Source of the DNA: JABMPX01 sp964649795
GTDB lineage: Bacteria; Patescibacteriota; Minisyncoccia; Portnoybacterales; UBA2143
Direction of reading: 5' to 3'
DNA: 13,432 bases
Assembly (NCBI GenBank): GCA_964649795.1
Contig: CAZYQY010000013.1
Coordinates: 1 to 13,432 of the forward strand
The notes below the pieces were generated by a model. It made no database searches. It was not told the DNA's origin and worked only from the letters and a program-made list of their open reading frames with translations. How positions within the stretch are numbered: position 1 is the stretch's first letter; every line of letters starts with the position of its first letter. Position numbers and translations under genes: made by a program. This document shows positions 5,170 through 13,432 of the stretch, piece by piece.

Positions 5170-5373
5170 ATGACAAAATCCTGTTACTTTTGCCAGCAAA
5201 AAATAGAAAATATTGATTATCAAGATACTGATTTGTTAAATCAGTTTATTTCTGGCCAGGCAAAAATAATTTCGCCTAAGAGGACCAATGTCTGCGCTAG
5301 ACACCAAAGAAAACTATCTAAAGCAATAAAAAAAGCCCGCGTAATGGGACTTTTGCCATTTACTAGAAAGTAA
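5170..5373 (+). CDS. rpsR: Small ribosomal subunit protein S18 (bS18), zinc-binding type
   Basis: 67 residues, a compact S18. It binds the 30S platform next to S6, with which it forms a heterodimer. Diagnostic segments are IDYQDTDLLNQFIS (residues 15-28), IISPKRTNVCARHQRKLSKA (33-52) and the C-terminal KKARVMGLLPF (54-64). C5 and C8 (CYFC) with C42 and H45 (CARH) form the CxxC...CxxH set expected of a zinc-binding S18. The gene starts 3 nt after ssb and ends 23 nt before the ftsK stop, so the two transcription units converge. The only structure in that gap is an AT-only inverted repeat. Confidence 0.96.
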   Translation: MTKSCYFCQQKIENIDYQDTDLLNQFISGQAKIISPKRTNVCARHQRKLSKAIKKARVMGLLPFTRK

Positions 5374-5396
5374 TAAATTGAAAATTAAAAATTTTG

Positions 5397-7553
5397 TTAT
5401 TCCTCTCCTTCATCTATAAAAACATCTCTTGGCCTAGCGCCGTCGGCTGGACCAACTATGCCTCTTTCTTCTAGTATATCCAAAAGACGGGCTGCCCGGG
5501 CATAGCCAACGCGCAATCTGCGCTGGAGCAAAGAAGCTGATGCTTTGCCTGCCTGAACAACTGTTTCTTTTGCCTCTTCGTATAATTCATCCTCTATGTC
5601 AGAGCCGCTAAACCCTGCTCCTCTTTTTGCTTGTCTTTGGTCTGATTCAACAGTTACCTCATCCTTATAATCTGGCGCTCTTGTTTCTCTTAAATAATCA
5701 GTAACCCTTTTAATCTCTTTGTCAGAAATATATGAGCCCTGGATTCTTCGCGGCTTGGCTGAATTGCCAGCCAAGAAAAGCATGTCTCCATTGCCTAATA
5801 ATTTTTCCGAACCAGCCATATCTAAAATAGTTCTGGAATCAATTTGAGAAGCTACTTGGAAAGCTATACGCGAAGTAATGTTCGCTTTAATCAAACCCGT
5901 AATAACTTCTACAGAAGGCCTTTGAGTAGAAACAACTAAATGAATGCCAATTGCCCGCGCCATCTGCGCTAAACGGACAATCGCTGCTTCAGCTTCCCTG
6001 CCATAAGACGACATTAAATCAGCCAGTTCATCAATAACAATGACTAAATAAGGCATTGATTCCATATCCTTTGTTCTTGCCTTATTATACGCCATTATAT
6101 CTCTTTTACCTGACCCTTGAAGAACTTCAAAACGTCTTTCCATTTCGCTCACGGCCCAGCGCAAAGAGCCAACTGCTTTTTCCGGCTGAACAATAACAGG
6201 AGCTATTAGATGAGGGATTGAATTATAAGCTGTTAATTCAACTCTTTTTGGATCAATTAAAATAAATTTTAGATTGTCCGGAGAATTGCGATAAAGCAAA
6301 CTAATAATTAAATTGTTTAAGGCAATTGTTTTGCCTGTGCCAGTTGCTCCAGCCACTAATAAATGTGGCATTTGAGACAAATCAGTAAACATCGGATTGC
6401 CTGCCACATCTCTGCCTAAAGCAAAAGTCAAAGGAGTTGATTCTTGAAAAGTGGGCCTTTCCAAAAGAGTATATAAACGAACCAAAACAATTGATTTGTT
6501 TGGAATTTCTATCCCTACTAATGGACGGCCAGGAATCGGCGCTTCTATACGCAAAGGATGAGCTGCCAAAGCCAGGGCTAAATCATTATGCAAAGCAGTA
6601 ATTCTGGATAGCTTCATCCCTTGAGCAGGTCTCAAGGTGTATTGCGTAACAGTCGGTCCGATATTAACTTCTGCCATTTCCACTTCAATACCGAAATTTT
6701 CCAAAGTCCGCTTAATAATATTAATATTGGCCTTAATATCTCCACTGGTTGGCTGTCCCTTATCTTTTTCCAGAAAGTCAAGCGTAGGAAGCTTAAAATC
6801 TGCAGCTGCTTTACTAGAAGCAATTGAAATACTTTTGCCAAAATCAACTTGCTCAGAATTTTCTCTTGTTCTATCTTTTGCCTTAATTCTGTCTTCTGGA
6901 GAGATTCTTGAGCCTAAAAGACTATCTTTTTGCTCAGGCTTTGATTCTTGAGTCTTTTTTTTGTCTTTAATTCTCTGCCAAAGACTTTTTTCTGCCTGGG
7001 CATCTTCTTTAATAGATTCAAGAACTTGCTCTTCTTTCTTTAATGGAATAAGGGAGATATTAAAAACAACTAAAATAGAGATCGTTAAAAGAGCCAATAA
7101 AATTACCAAGCCAGCCCAAAAACTTAAGTATTCAATAAGCGGATAGCCAAGCACAAGGCCAAGATAACCGCCTGTTAAGAAAGATGTGCCATTGCCTAAA
7201 ATATGAAAAATCCCTAAGATGCTAAGAATAAAAAGAATAATTCCGAGAAAAATAGTTTTATAAGACGGCTTATCTCTAACCCCCTGATTTAATTTAGGGA
7301 AAAGAATCGCCAAACCAATTAAAACAAAGCTAATAGTAACAAAGAAAAACCCCTTGCCAAAAAACACTTGGCTGAATTTCAAAAAATAATTGCCGAAAAT
7401 CCCAGCGCAATTCAAAAAACTCAAAAGACTAACAATAGCCAAAGTAAAAAATACCACAGCCAGAATCCCCTTTTTAGTATCAGAACGAAGAACTGACTTC
7501 TTGCGGACTATTTTTTTAGGCCTTATCTTCTTTTTAATACGCTTCTTGGGCAT
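5397..7553 (-). CDS. ftsK: DNA translocase FtsK
   Basis: 718 residues from ATG 7551-7553. FtsK is a membrane-anchored hexameric ATPase that pumps DNA at the septum and assists dimer resolution and segregation. Domains in order: a strongly basic cytoplasmic N-terminus (12 Lys/Arg in the first 19 residues), four membrane segments (about 29-52, 68-86, 100-118, 147-168), a short charged linker (about 170-255), and the motor. The motor shows Walker A GATGTGKT (402-409), Walker B VIVIDELADLM (504-514) and STQRPSVEVITGLIKANI (542-559). The C-terminal winged-helix gamma domain (about 656-711, SASLLQRRLRVGYARAARLL) contacts oriented DNA sequences. The linker is short, as in SpoIIIE-like proteins. An upstream in-frame TTG (7569-7571) would overlap rpoC and is not preferred. 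The gene starts 7 nt after the rpoC stop. Confidence 0.96.
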   Translation of the reverse strand: MPKKRIKKKIRPKKIVRKKSVLRSDTKKGILAVVFFTLAIVSLLSFLNCAGIFGNYFLKFSQVFFGKGFFFVTISFVLIGLAILFPKLNQGVRDKPSYKTIFLGIILFILSILGIFHILGNGTSFLTGGYLGLVLGYPLIEYLSFWAGLVILLALLTISILVVFNISLIPLKKEEQVLESIKEDAQAEKSLWQRIKDKKKTQESKPEQKDSLLGSRISPEDRIKAKDRTRENSEQVDFGKSISIASSKAAADFKLPTLDFLEKDKGQPTSGDIKANINIIKRTLENFGIEVEMAEVNIGPTVTQYTLRPAQGMKLSRITALHNDLALALAAHPLRIEAPIPGRPLVGIEIPNKSIVLVRLYTLLERPTFQESTPLTFALGRDVAGNPMFTDLSQMPHLLVAGATGTGKTIALNNLIISLLYRNSPDNLKFILIDPKRVELTAYNSIPHLIAPVIVQPEKAVGSLRWAVSEMERRFEVLQGSGKRDIMAYNKARTKDMESMPYLVIVIDELADLMSSYGREAEAAIVRLAQMARAIGIHLVVSTQRPSVEVITGLIKANITSRIAFQVASQIDSRTILDMAGSEKLLGNGDMLFLAGNSAKPRRIQGSYISDKEIKRVTDYLRETRAPDYKDEVTVESDQRQAKRGAGFSGSDIEDELYEEAKETVVQAGKASASLLQRRLRVGYARAARLLDILEERGIVGPADGARPRDVFIDEGEE

Positions 7554-7560
7554 AAAATTA

Positions 7561-10500
7561 CTACTTCGCAAATCCAGTGCCTGCTGGTATTAGTTTACCA
7601 ATAATTACGTTTTCTTTCAATCCTTTTAATTTATCTTCCTTGCCCTGAACACTGGCATTGATTAAAACGCGAGTCGTCTCAATAAAAGAAGCAGCTGAGA
7701 GAAAACTTTCTGTGCTCAAGGATACTTTTGTAATGCCTAATAACAACTGGTCGCCAATTGCTAATTGTCCACTTTTTTTAGAAACTTTATTGTTTTCCTT
7801 TTGAAAACGGTTTTTTTCTACAATAGAATCAGCTAAAAGATTGGTTGAGCCTGGATTCTTGACTTTAATGCGGGAAAACATCTGTCGAATAATCATTTCT
7901 ACATGCTTGTCATTTATATTCTCTCCAGCAAAAGTATAAATTTTCTGGACCTCCCTTATAATATATCTCTGGACTGCTTCAGCTCCAGCTGTTTTATACA
8001 ACTCCTTTAAGTCAATGTGCCCTTCGCCAAGCCGCTGACCTTTAGCGATTAAATCTCCCTTCTCAACATTAACAGCTAATTTAATTGGCAAGCTATATTC
8101 CAATATCTTGGTTTTCCCCAATTTTACATCAGGGCTAATTGGCTCTATCTGAATAATTCTTTGCTCTCCGCTTTCAACAATTTCTTTAACCTTGCCGTCA
8201 ACTTCTGAAATAATTGCCTTGCCTTTAGGCGGACGGGCTTCAAAAATTTCCTCCACTCTAGGCAATCCCTGAGTAATGTCTTGTCCGCCAGCCACTCCAC
8301 CAGTATGGAAAGTTCGCAATGTTAACTGTGTGCCTGGTTCGCCAATGGCTTGAGCAGTAATAATGCCGATGGCTTCACCTAATTTGACTGTTTTATTCCG
8401 GCCTAAATCACAACCATAGCATTTCTGGCAAATTCCATTTAATGATTGGCAGCTAATCACTGATCTCACTTTCAACTTATCAACTCCGGCCTCATCTATT
8501 TTCTGAGCTGCTTCTTTATCAATTACCTGCCCTGACTTAGCCAGAATTGCTCCTGATTTAATAACCTTTTCCATACAAGTTCTTCTATAAATCCGCGAAG
8601 CAAAAGAATTCCCCATATCCTCTTCGTCTTCCCGATAAATATAAATTCCCTTTCTGTCTTTGCAATCTTCCTCGCGAACAACAATGTCCTGACAAACATC
8701 AACTAAACGTCTTGTTAGATATCCAGCAGTAGCTGTTTTTAGGGCAGTATCAGCTAATCCTTTACGGCCTCCGTGAGTGGAAATAAAATACTCCAAAACG
8801 CTAAACCCTTCTTTGTAAGAACTTCTGATCGGCAATTCCATAGTTTCTCCAGCTGGATTAATAACTAATCCCTTCATTCCCATCATTTGCGTAAGCTGGC
8901 TTGAAGACCCTCTGGCTTTTGAATCATAAATACTAAAGATGGAACTTTTTTTATCCATAATCTCTGGGATGCGCTTAGCCACTTTTTCAGCTGTATTAAG
9001 CCAAATTTCAATAACTCGGGACTTTCTCTCTGATTCAGTTAAAAGACCGCTGTTATACTGATTCTGCACAATTGCTAATTCTTTATGCGCATTTTTTATC
9101 CATCCTTTTTTCTCTTTAGGTACATTCAAATCATCCATGCCCCAGCTAATTCCTGAAGCAGTAGCATACTTAAATCCCATTCTTTTAATTTTATCTAAAA
9201 TTGGAGCTGTTTTTTTAATGCCAATCTTTTCTATCAAGTCTGAAACCAGTTTATGCAGATTTTTAGATCTCATTGTTTCATTAATAAAATCAATTTCAGG
9301 CGGCAATGGCTCATTAAAAATAATCCGGCCAACTGAAGTTTCAATAATTTCCCCATTCATTCGCACCTTAACTCTTGTTTTTAAGCGTACAGAGCCAAAA
9401 TGTTTTGCTAAAAGCGCTTCTGACGGGTTAGTAAAAATTTTTCCCTGTCTAGGTAAATCTTCTTCAATTTTAGTCATCCAATAACAGCCTAAAATCATAT
9501 CCTGTGTTGGAATTGCCACTGGATTTCCAGTTGCTGGCTTTAAAAGATTCTCCGAAGAAAGCATTATTTCTTTGGCTTCTGTTTGAGCTTCTTCGCTTAA
9601 AGGCAAATGAACTGCCATTTGGTCTCCGTCAAAATCAGCATTAAATGCCCTGCAAACCAGAGGATGTATTTGAATAGCGTTCCCTTCAATTAAAACCGGC
9701 TGAAATGCCTGTATTCCTAATCTATGCAAAGTTGGAGCTCTATTCAAAAGCACATAGCGGTTTTTAGTCACTTCTTCTAAAATGCTCCAAACTTCATTTA
9801 TTTCTTCTTCAATCAAATGCCCAGCCCCACGTACATTATGAGCTAATCCGCGTTCAACCAGCTTGTTAATAACAAATGGCTTAAAAAGTTCCAAAGCCAT
9901 ATATTTAGGCAAGCCGCATTGATCAAGCTTTAAGTCCGGACCAACAACAATAACTGAACGGCCCGAATAATCCACTCGTTTGCCTAATAAATTCTGTCTA
10001 AATCTTCCTTGTTTGCCCTTAAGTCCGTCAGTGAGCGACTTAAGAATTCGTTTCTGACCTGTTGAAGCAGCTACCATGACTTGTCCTCTGCGGCTTGTAT
10101 TATCAATCAGAGCATCAACTGCTTCCTGAAGCATTCTTTTTTCATTGCGGCAAATAACTTCTGGGGCGTTTAATTCTATTAAGCGCTTCAATCGATTATT
10201 TCGATTAATCACTCTTCTATACAAATCATTAACATCAGAAGTGGCAAAACGGCCTCCGTCCAACTGGACCATTGGCCTTAAATCAGGAGGTAAAACCGGT
10301 AAAACAGTTAAAAAGAACCATTCTGGCCTGATTTTGGCATCAATTAATCCTTTTACTAATTGCAATCTTTTAAGATTTTTACTTTTTATGGCTGGGCTGG
10401 CTTTTTTTGCTTTGTCGCTTAATTCTTTTGCCAATGCCTCTAAATTCACTTTTTCAAAAATATTTCTTAAAATTTCAGCTCCAGTGCCTGCTTCAAAAAC

Positions 10501-11115
10501 TTGGCCGAATCTCAAACTTAAATTGCGATATTCCATCTCTGAAACTATTTGATACTTATATAAACTTCTTACTTCGCGTATTGATTCGTCTCTCTGTCCT
10601 TTTAATTGAGTTTTGACTTTTGGATTTTGATTTTTTATTTTTGTTTTGTACTCCTTGTCTATTTCTCTAATTACTTTTTTTCTATCTTCTTCGTTAATTT
10701 TAGTTATAATATATCCTGCAAAATAAATAACTTTTTCTAATTCCTGAAATGACTTATCTAAAATCAATCCCATTTTAGAAGGGACTCCGCGTAAAAACCA
10801 GATGTGAGAAACCGGAACAGCTAAAGAAATATGGCCCATTCTTTCCCGCCTTACAATTGACCTGGTTACTTCTACGCCGCATTTATCGCAAATAACACCT
10901 TTATAGCGAATCCTTCGGTATTTGCCGCAAGAGCATTCCCAATCTTTTTCAGGACCGAATATTCTCTCGCAGAATAAGCCGTCCTTTTCCGCTCTTTGAG
11001 TGCGGTAATTAATCGTTTCTGGTTTTGTAACTTCTCCATAAGACCAATTCAAAATCTCGTCTGGACTTGCCAGTTTCAAACGGATAGATTTGAAATCAGA
11101 AACTTTTGTACTCAT
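7561..11115 (-). CDS. rpoC: DNA-directed RNA polymerase subunit beta'
   Basis: 1184 residues from ATG 11113-11115; shorter than E. coli (1407), consistent with absence of large lineage-specific inserts. It forms the catalytic clamp of RNA polymerase with RpoB. In order: N-terminal zinc finger CSCG...CDKC (C61, C63, C76, C79), lid/rudder region, the Mg-binding NADFDGDQM (492-500; D494, D496, D498), the bridge helix with EYFISTHGGRKGLADTAL (about 775-792), the second zinc site (C818, C889, C896, C899) and the trigger loop with PGTQLTLRTFHTGG (about 927-940). The C-terminus (VIIGKLIPAGTGF) is intact. Its ATG lies 1 nt after the rpoB TAA; the in-frame TTG at 11125-11127 is a less likely start. 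There is no Shine-Dalgarno, so translational coupling to rpoB is likely. Confidence 0.98.
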   Translation of the reverse strand: MSTKVSDFKSIRLKLASPDEILNWSYGEVTKPETINYRTQRAEKDGLFCERIFGPEKDWECSCGKYRRIRYKGVICDKCGVEVTRSIVRRERMGHISLAVPVSHIWFLRGVPSKMGLILDKSFQELEKVIYFAGYIITKINEEDRKKVIREIDKEYKTKIKNQNPKVKTQLKGQRDESIREVRSLYKYQIVSEMEYRNLSLRFGQVFEAGTGAEILRNIFEKVNLEALAKELSDKAKKASPAIKSKNLKRLQLVKGLIDAKIRPEWFFLTVLPVLPPDLRPMVQLDGGRFATSDVNDLYRRVINRNNRLKRLIELNAPEVICRNEKRMLQEAVDALIDNTSRRGQVMVAASTGQKRILKSLTDGLKGKQGRFRQNLLGKRVDYSGRSVIVVGPDLKLDQCGLPKYMALELFKPFVINKLVERGLAHNVRGAGHLIEEEINEVWSILEEVTKNRYVLLNRAPTLHRLGIQAFQPVLIEGNAIQIHPLVCRAFNADFDGDQMAVHLPLSEEAQTEAKEIMLSSENLLKPATGNPVAIPTQDMILGCYWMTKIEEDLPRQGKIFTNPSEALLAKHFGSVRLKTRVKVRMNGEIIETSVGRIIFNEPLPPEIDFINETMRSKNLHKLVSDLIEKIGIKKTAPILDKIKRMGFKYATASGISWGMDDLNVPKEKKGWIKNAHKELAIVQNQYNSGLLTESERKSRVIEIWLNTAEKVAKRIPEIMDKKSSIFSIYDSKARGSSSQLTQMMGMKGLVINPAGETMELPIRSSYKEGFSVLEYFISTHGGRKGLADTALKTATAGYLTRRLVDVCQDIVVREEDCKDRKGIYIYREDEEDMGNSFASRIYRRTCMEKVIKSGAILAKSGQVIDKEAAQKIDEAGVDKLKVRSVISCQSLNGICQKCYGCDLGRNKTVKLGEAIGIITAQAIGEPGTQLTLRTFHTGGVAGGQDITQGLPRVEEIFEARPPKGKAIISEVDGKVKEIVESGEQRIIQIEPISPDVKLGKTKILEYSLPIKLAVNVEKGDLIAKGQRLGEGHIDLKELYKTAGAEAVQRYIIREVQKIYTFAGENINDKHVEMIIRQMFSRIKVKNPGSTNLLADSIVEKNRFQKENNKVSKKSGQLAIGDQLLLGITKVSLSTESFLSAASFIETTRVLINASVQGKEDKLKGLKENVIIGKLIPAGTGFAK

Positions 11116-11116
11116 T

Positions 11117-13432
11117 TTATTTTTCAATTAACTCTACATTCAATCCCAGCGCTTTTAATTCGCTCACAAGAACATTAAAAGAAGACGGAATATTCGGCGC
11201 CTGTATTTTTTTCCCTCTTATAATCGCGTCATAAGTCCCTGCCCTGCCAGTAACATCATCTGATTTAATCGTGAGCATCTCCTGCAAACTGTGAGCAGCT
11301 CCGTATCCTTCTAAAGCCCAAACCTCCATTTCCCCGAATCTCTGGCCGCCAAACTGGGCTTTCCCGCCTAATGGCTGTTGAGTAATTAAAGAATAGGGTC
11401 CAACTGACCGCATATGAATTTTATCTTCAACCAAATGCAACAATTTCATTATGTAAATATATCCAACTGTTACTGGATGTTCAAAGGCCTCTCCATTGCG
11501 ACCGTCATATAGTATAACCTTGCCATCTTCAGGCAGATTAGCTTTTTTCAATTCCTGCTTTATTTCTTCCTCTTTAACTCCGGCCAAAGACGGACTAATA
11601 GCTTTATACCCTAAAGTTTGAGCAGCCCAGCCTAAATGAGTTTCCAAAATCTGGCCAATATTCATTCTTGAAGCAACTCCTAATGGATTAAGAACAACTT
11701 CTACAGGGGTTCCATCAGCTAAATAAGGCATATCTTCTTCTGGCAAAATTTTAGCAATAATGCCTTTATTTCCGTGTCTGCCTGCTAATTTATCGCCTAC
11801 AGAAACTTTCCTTAATTGAGCTACTTCTGCTTGTATGCTTTTAATCACTCCTGCTGGCAATTTGTCTCCTTTATCGCGCGAAAAGGTCTTTATGCCAACT
11901 ACCCGGCCACGCTTACCATGGGGCATTCTTAAAGAAGCATCTTTAACATCACGGGCTTTCTCGCCAAAAATTGCCTGTAAAAGCCGCTCTTCAGCAGTTA
12001 AGTCCGTTTCTCCTTTAGGAGAAATCTTGCCTATTAAAATATCATTAGGGCCGACTTCAGCGCCAATTCGGACAATTCCTTCTTCATCTAAATCTTTTAG
12101 CCGCTCTTCGCTCACATTAGGAATATCTGGCGTGGTAATTTCCGGACCCAATTTGGTCTCTCTAACATCACATGCAAAATCCTCTATATGAATAGAAGTA
12201 TAACGGTCATCTTTAACAACTTTTTCCGAAAGGATAATAGCGTCTTCAAAATTGCTTCCGCGCAAGGACATAAAAGCAACTAAAAGGTTTTGCCCTAATG
12301 ATAAATATCCTTGCTTGGTTGCTGCCCCATCAGCTAAAATATCTCCTTTTTTAATTAATTGGCCTCTTTTAACTAAGGGATGCTGGCAAATACAGGTATA
12401 TTGGTTTGTTCGGGTAAATGACCGCAAAGAATATTCTTTTGAATCTTTTATTTTCTTATTACTGATTTTTATACTATTAGCATTTACCTCTTCAACTCGG
12501 CCATTTTCTTTAGCCATAACCACTTGCCCAGAATCTTTAGCTGCTTTTTCTTCCATACCTGTGCCGACTAAAGGAGCTTCTGGCTTAATACAAGCTACTG
12601 CTTGGCGCTGCATATTTGATCCCATTAAGGCGCGGTTGCTGTCATCATGTTCTAAAAATGGTATTAAGGCAGTAGCAATGCTGATTGGCTGTTGAGGCAA
12701 AACATCAATAAGATCAATCTTATCCCGGCCAATTGTGCTTGGCTGACCATGAACCCGCGCTTCTACTTCTTTATCTAAAAGTTCTCCTTTTTTAGAAACA
12801 GCTACTCCAGCATGAGCTATGTTGAGCCTTTCTTCTTCAATTGCAGTCAGATATACAATTTCTTTAGTTAATCGCCCTTTTTTTACTTTGCGATAAGGCG
12901 TCTCTAAAAAACCATATTTATTTAAACGCGCGCATATGCTTAAGTGTCCAACTAACCCAATATTCGGACCTTCTGGCGTATGAATCGGACAGATTCGGCC
13001 ATAATGGCTGGAATGAACATCTCTTACTTCAAATCCAGCGCGCTCTCTTGTTAATCCGCCCGGCCCCATAGCTGATAAGCGCCTCTTATGTTCTAATTCA
13101 GCCAAAGGATTATGCTGGTCCATAAACTGGGAAAGCTGTGATGAAGTAAAAAATTCTTTTACTGCGCCCATAAAGGGTTTGGTATTGATTAATTGGCCGG
13201 GCATTAATTCGTCATGCTCAAAAGTTGAGATTCGGTCGCGAATTATTCTTTCCATTCTGGCCACGCCAACTCTTAATTTATTTTGCAGAAGTTCGCCAAA
13301 TGACTTTACTCGGCGGTTGCTTAAATGGTCAATATCATCGGGTCTGGCCAATGGATTATTATTCAACTGAATTAATTCCTTTACAATAGCAACTAAATCA
13401 TCAAATTGTATAACACGGTTTTGTTTAGTAAT
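11117..13432 (-). CDS. rpoB: DNA-directed RNA polymerase subunit beta, N-terminal part outside window
   Basis: 771 codons plus stop; the frame is open to the window end, so the first several hundred residues lie outside. It forms the catalytic core with RpoC. Visible landmarks, reading from the edge: DDIDHLSNRRVKSFGELLQN (fork/protrusion region), the rifampicin pocket around SQLSQFMDQHNPLAE and HKRRLSAMGPGG, CPIHTPEGPNIGL, GDKLAGRHGNKG with the active-site Lys residues, EDKIHMRSVGPYSLITQQPL, and the C-terminal AQFGGQRFGEMEVWALEGYG clamp segment. Every conserved C-terminal block is present and no frameshift was noticed. It is the first visible gene of the rpoB-rpoC-ftsK unit; its promoter is outside. 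An apparent start near 13366 is a TTG codon inside the continuing frame and is not a gene start. Confidence 0.98.
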   Translation of the reverse strand: MTKQNRVIQFDDLVAIVKELIQLNNNPLARPDDIDHLSNRRVKSFGELLQNKLRVGVARMERIIRDRISTFEHDELMPGQLINTKPFMGAVKEFFTSSQLSQFMDQHNPLAELEHKRRLSAMGPGGLTRERAGFEVRDVHSSHYGRICPIHTPEGPNIGLVGHLSICARLNKYGFLETPYRKVKKGRLTKEIVYLTAIEEERLNIAHAGVAVSKKGELLDKEVEARVHGQPSTIGRDKIDLIDVLPQQPISIATALIPFLEHDDSNRALMGSNMQRQAVACIKPEAPLVGTGMEEKAAKDSGQVVMAKENGRVEEVNANSIKISNKKIKDSKEYSLRSFTRTNQYTCICQHPLVKRGQLIKKGDILADGAATKQGYLSLGQNLLVAFMSLRGSNFEDAIILSEKVVKDDRYTSIHIEDFACDVRETKLGPEITTPDIPNVSEERLKDLDEEGIVRIGAEVGPNDILIGKISPKGETDLTAEERLLQAIFGEKARDVKDASLRMPHGKRGRVVGIKTFSRDKGDKLPAGVIKSIQAEVAQLRKVSVGDKLAGRHGNKGIIAKILPEEDMPYLADGTPVEVVLNPLGVASRMNIGQILETHLGWAAQTLGYKAISPSLAGVKEEEIKQELKKANLPEDGKVILYDGRNGEAFEHPVTVGYIYIMKLLHLVEDKIHMRSVGPYSLITQQPLGGKAQFGGQRFGEMEVWALEGYGAAHSLQEMLTIKSDDVTGRAGTYDAIIRGKKIQAPNIPSSFNVLVSELKALGLNVELIEK

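Noticed and set aside
5381..5395. Bidirectional terminator between rpsR and ftsK
   Set aside because: AAAATT-AAA-AATTTT is a perfect inverted repeat but has only A-T pairs and no GC stem, so it is too weak to call.
7551..7571. Upstream TTG start for ftsK overlapping rpoC
   Set aside because: ATG 7551-7553 gives a clean 7-nt gap and a natural basic N-terminus; no Shine-Dalgarno favours the TTG.
11113..11127. Upstream TTG start for rpoC overlapping rpoB
   Set aside because: The ATG 1 nt after the rpoB stop fits the tight coupling and loses only four residues.
5400..13432. Antisense ORFs within ftsK, rpoC and rpoB
   Set aside because: All overlap strongly conserved coding sequence on the other strand and show no recognisable domain.

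Overview
The window looks like a chromosomal segment of a small-genome bacterium, most likely a member of the Patescibacteria/CPR (Parcubacteria-like). The reasons are the AT-rich, Lys/Ile-rich coding sequence, very short intergenic gaps, near-absence of Shine-Dalgarno sequences, compact core proteins, and a 140-residue protein of a type I associate with Parcubacteria. This placement is inference; no rRNA or other phylogenetic marker was compared. TGA is used as an ordinary stop (thpR, rpsF), so the code is standard and not the UGA=Gly code of Gracilibacteria. No tRNA, rRNA, CRISPR array, transposase or prophage gene was seen.

Layout. Positions 1-982 (minus): a WecG/TagA/CpsF-type glycosyltransferase cut by the window edge, 2 nt behind thpR. 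Position 983-1025 is a 43-nt divergent promoter. Positions 1026-4009 (plus): amrS (radical SAM), an unidentified 140-residue protein, def and fmt. Positions 4144-5373 (plus): rpsF-ssb-rpsR, the classic S6/SSB/S18 cluster. Positions 5397-13432 (minus, convergent): rpoB (5' part outside the window), rpoC and ftsK, packed with gaps of 1 and 7 nt.

The genes are mostly information-processing housekeeping: transcription (RpoB/RpoC), ribosome (S6, S18), the formyl-Met cycle (Fmt adds the formyl group to Met-tRNA, Def removes it), ssDNA protection (SSB) and chromosome translocation at division (FtsK).

The unusual content is non-genic. The first 4.1 kb carries a family of about 60-70 bp palindromic elements. 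Each has a self-palindromic outer core (AAGGCCGTGCCTT and variants) and an inner arm that differs between copies while keeping self-complementarity. One copy lies inside the glycosyltransferase reading frame in an open frame, one supplies the last codons and stop of def, one starts in the stop codon of fmt, and a cluster fills the amrS downstream gap. None was seen in the remaining 9.3 kb. They resemble in style the Rickettsia palindromic elements that insert in frame into genes. A separate heptanucleotide-repeat hairpin sits between rpsF and ssb. Predicted promoters place transcription starts almost on the start codons, suggesting leaderless mRNAs.
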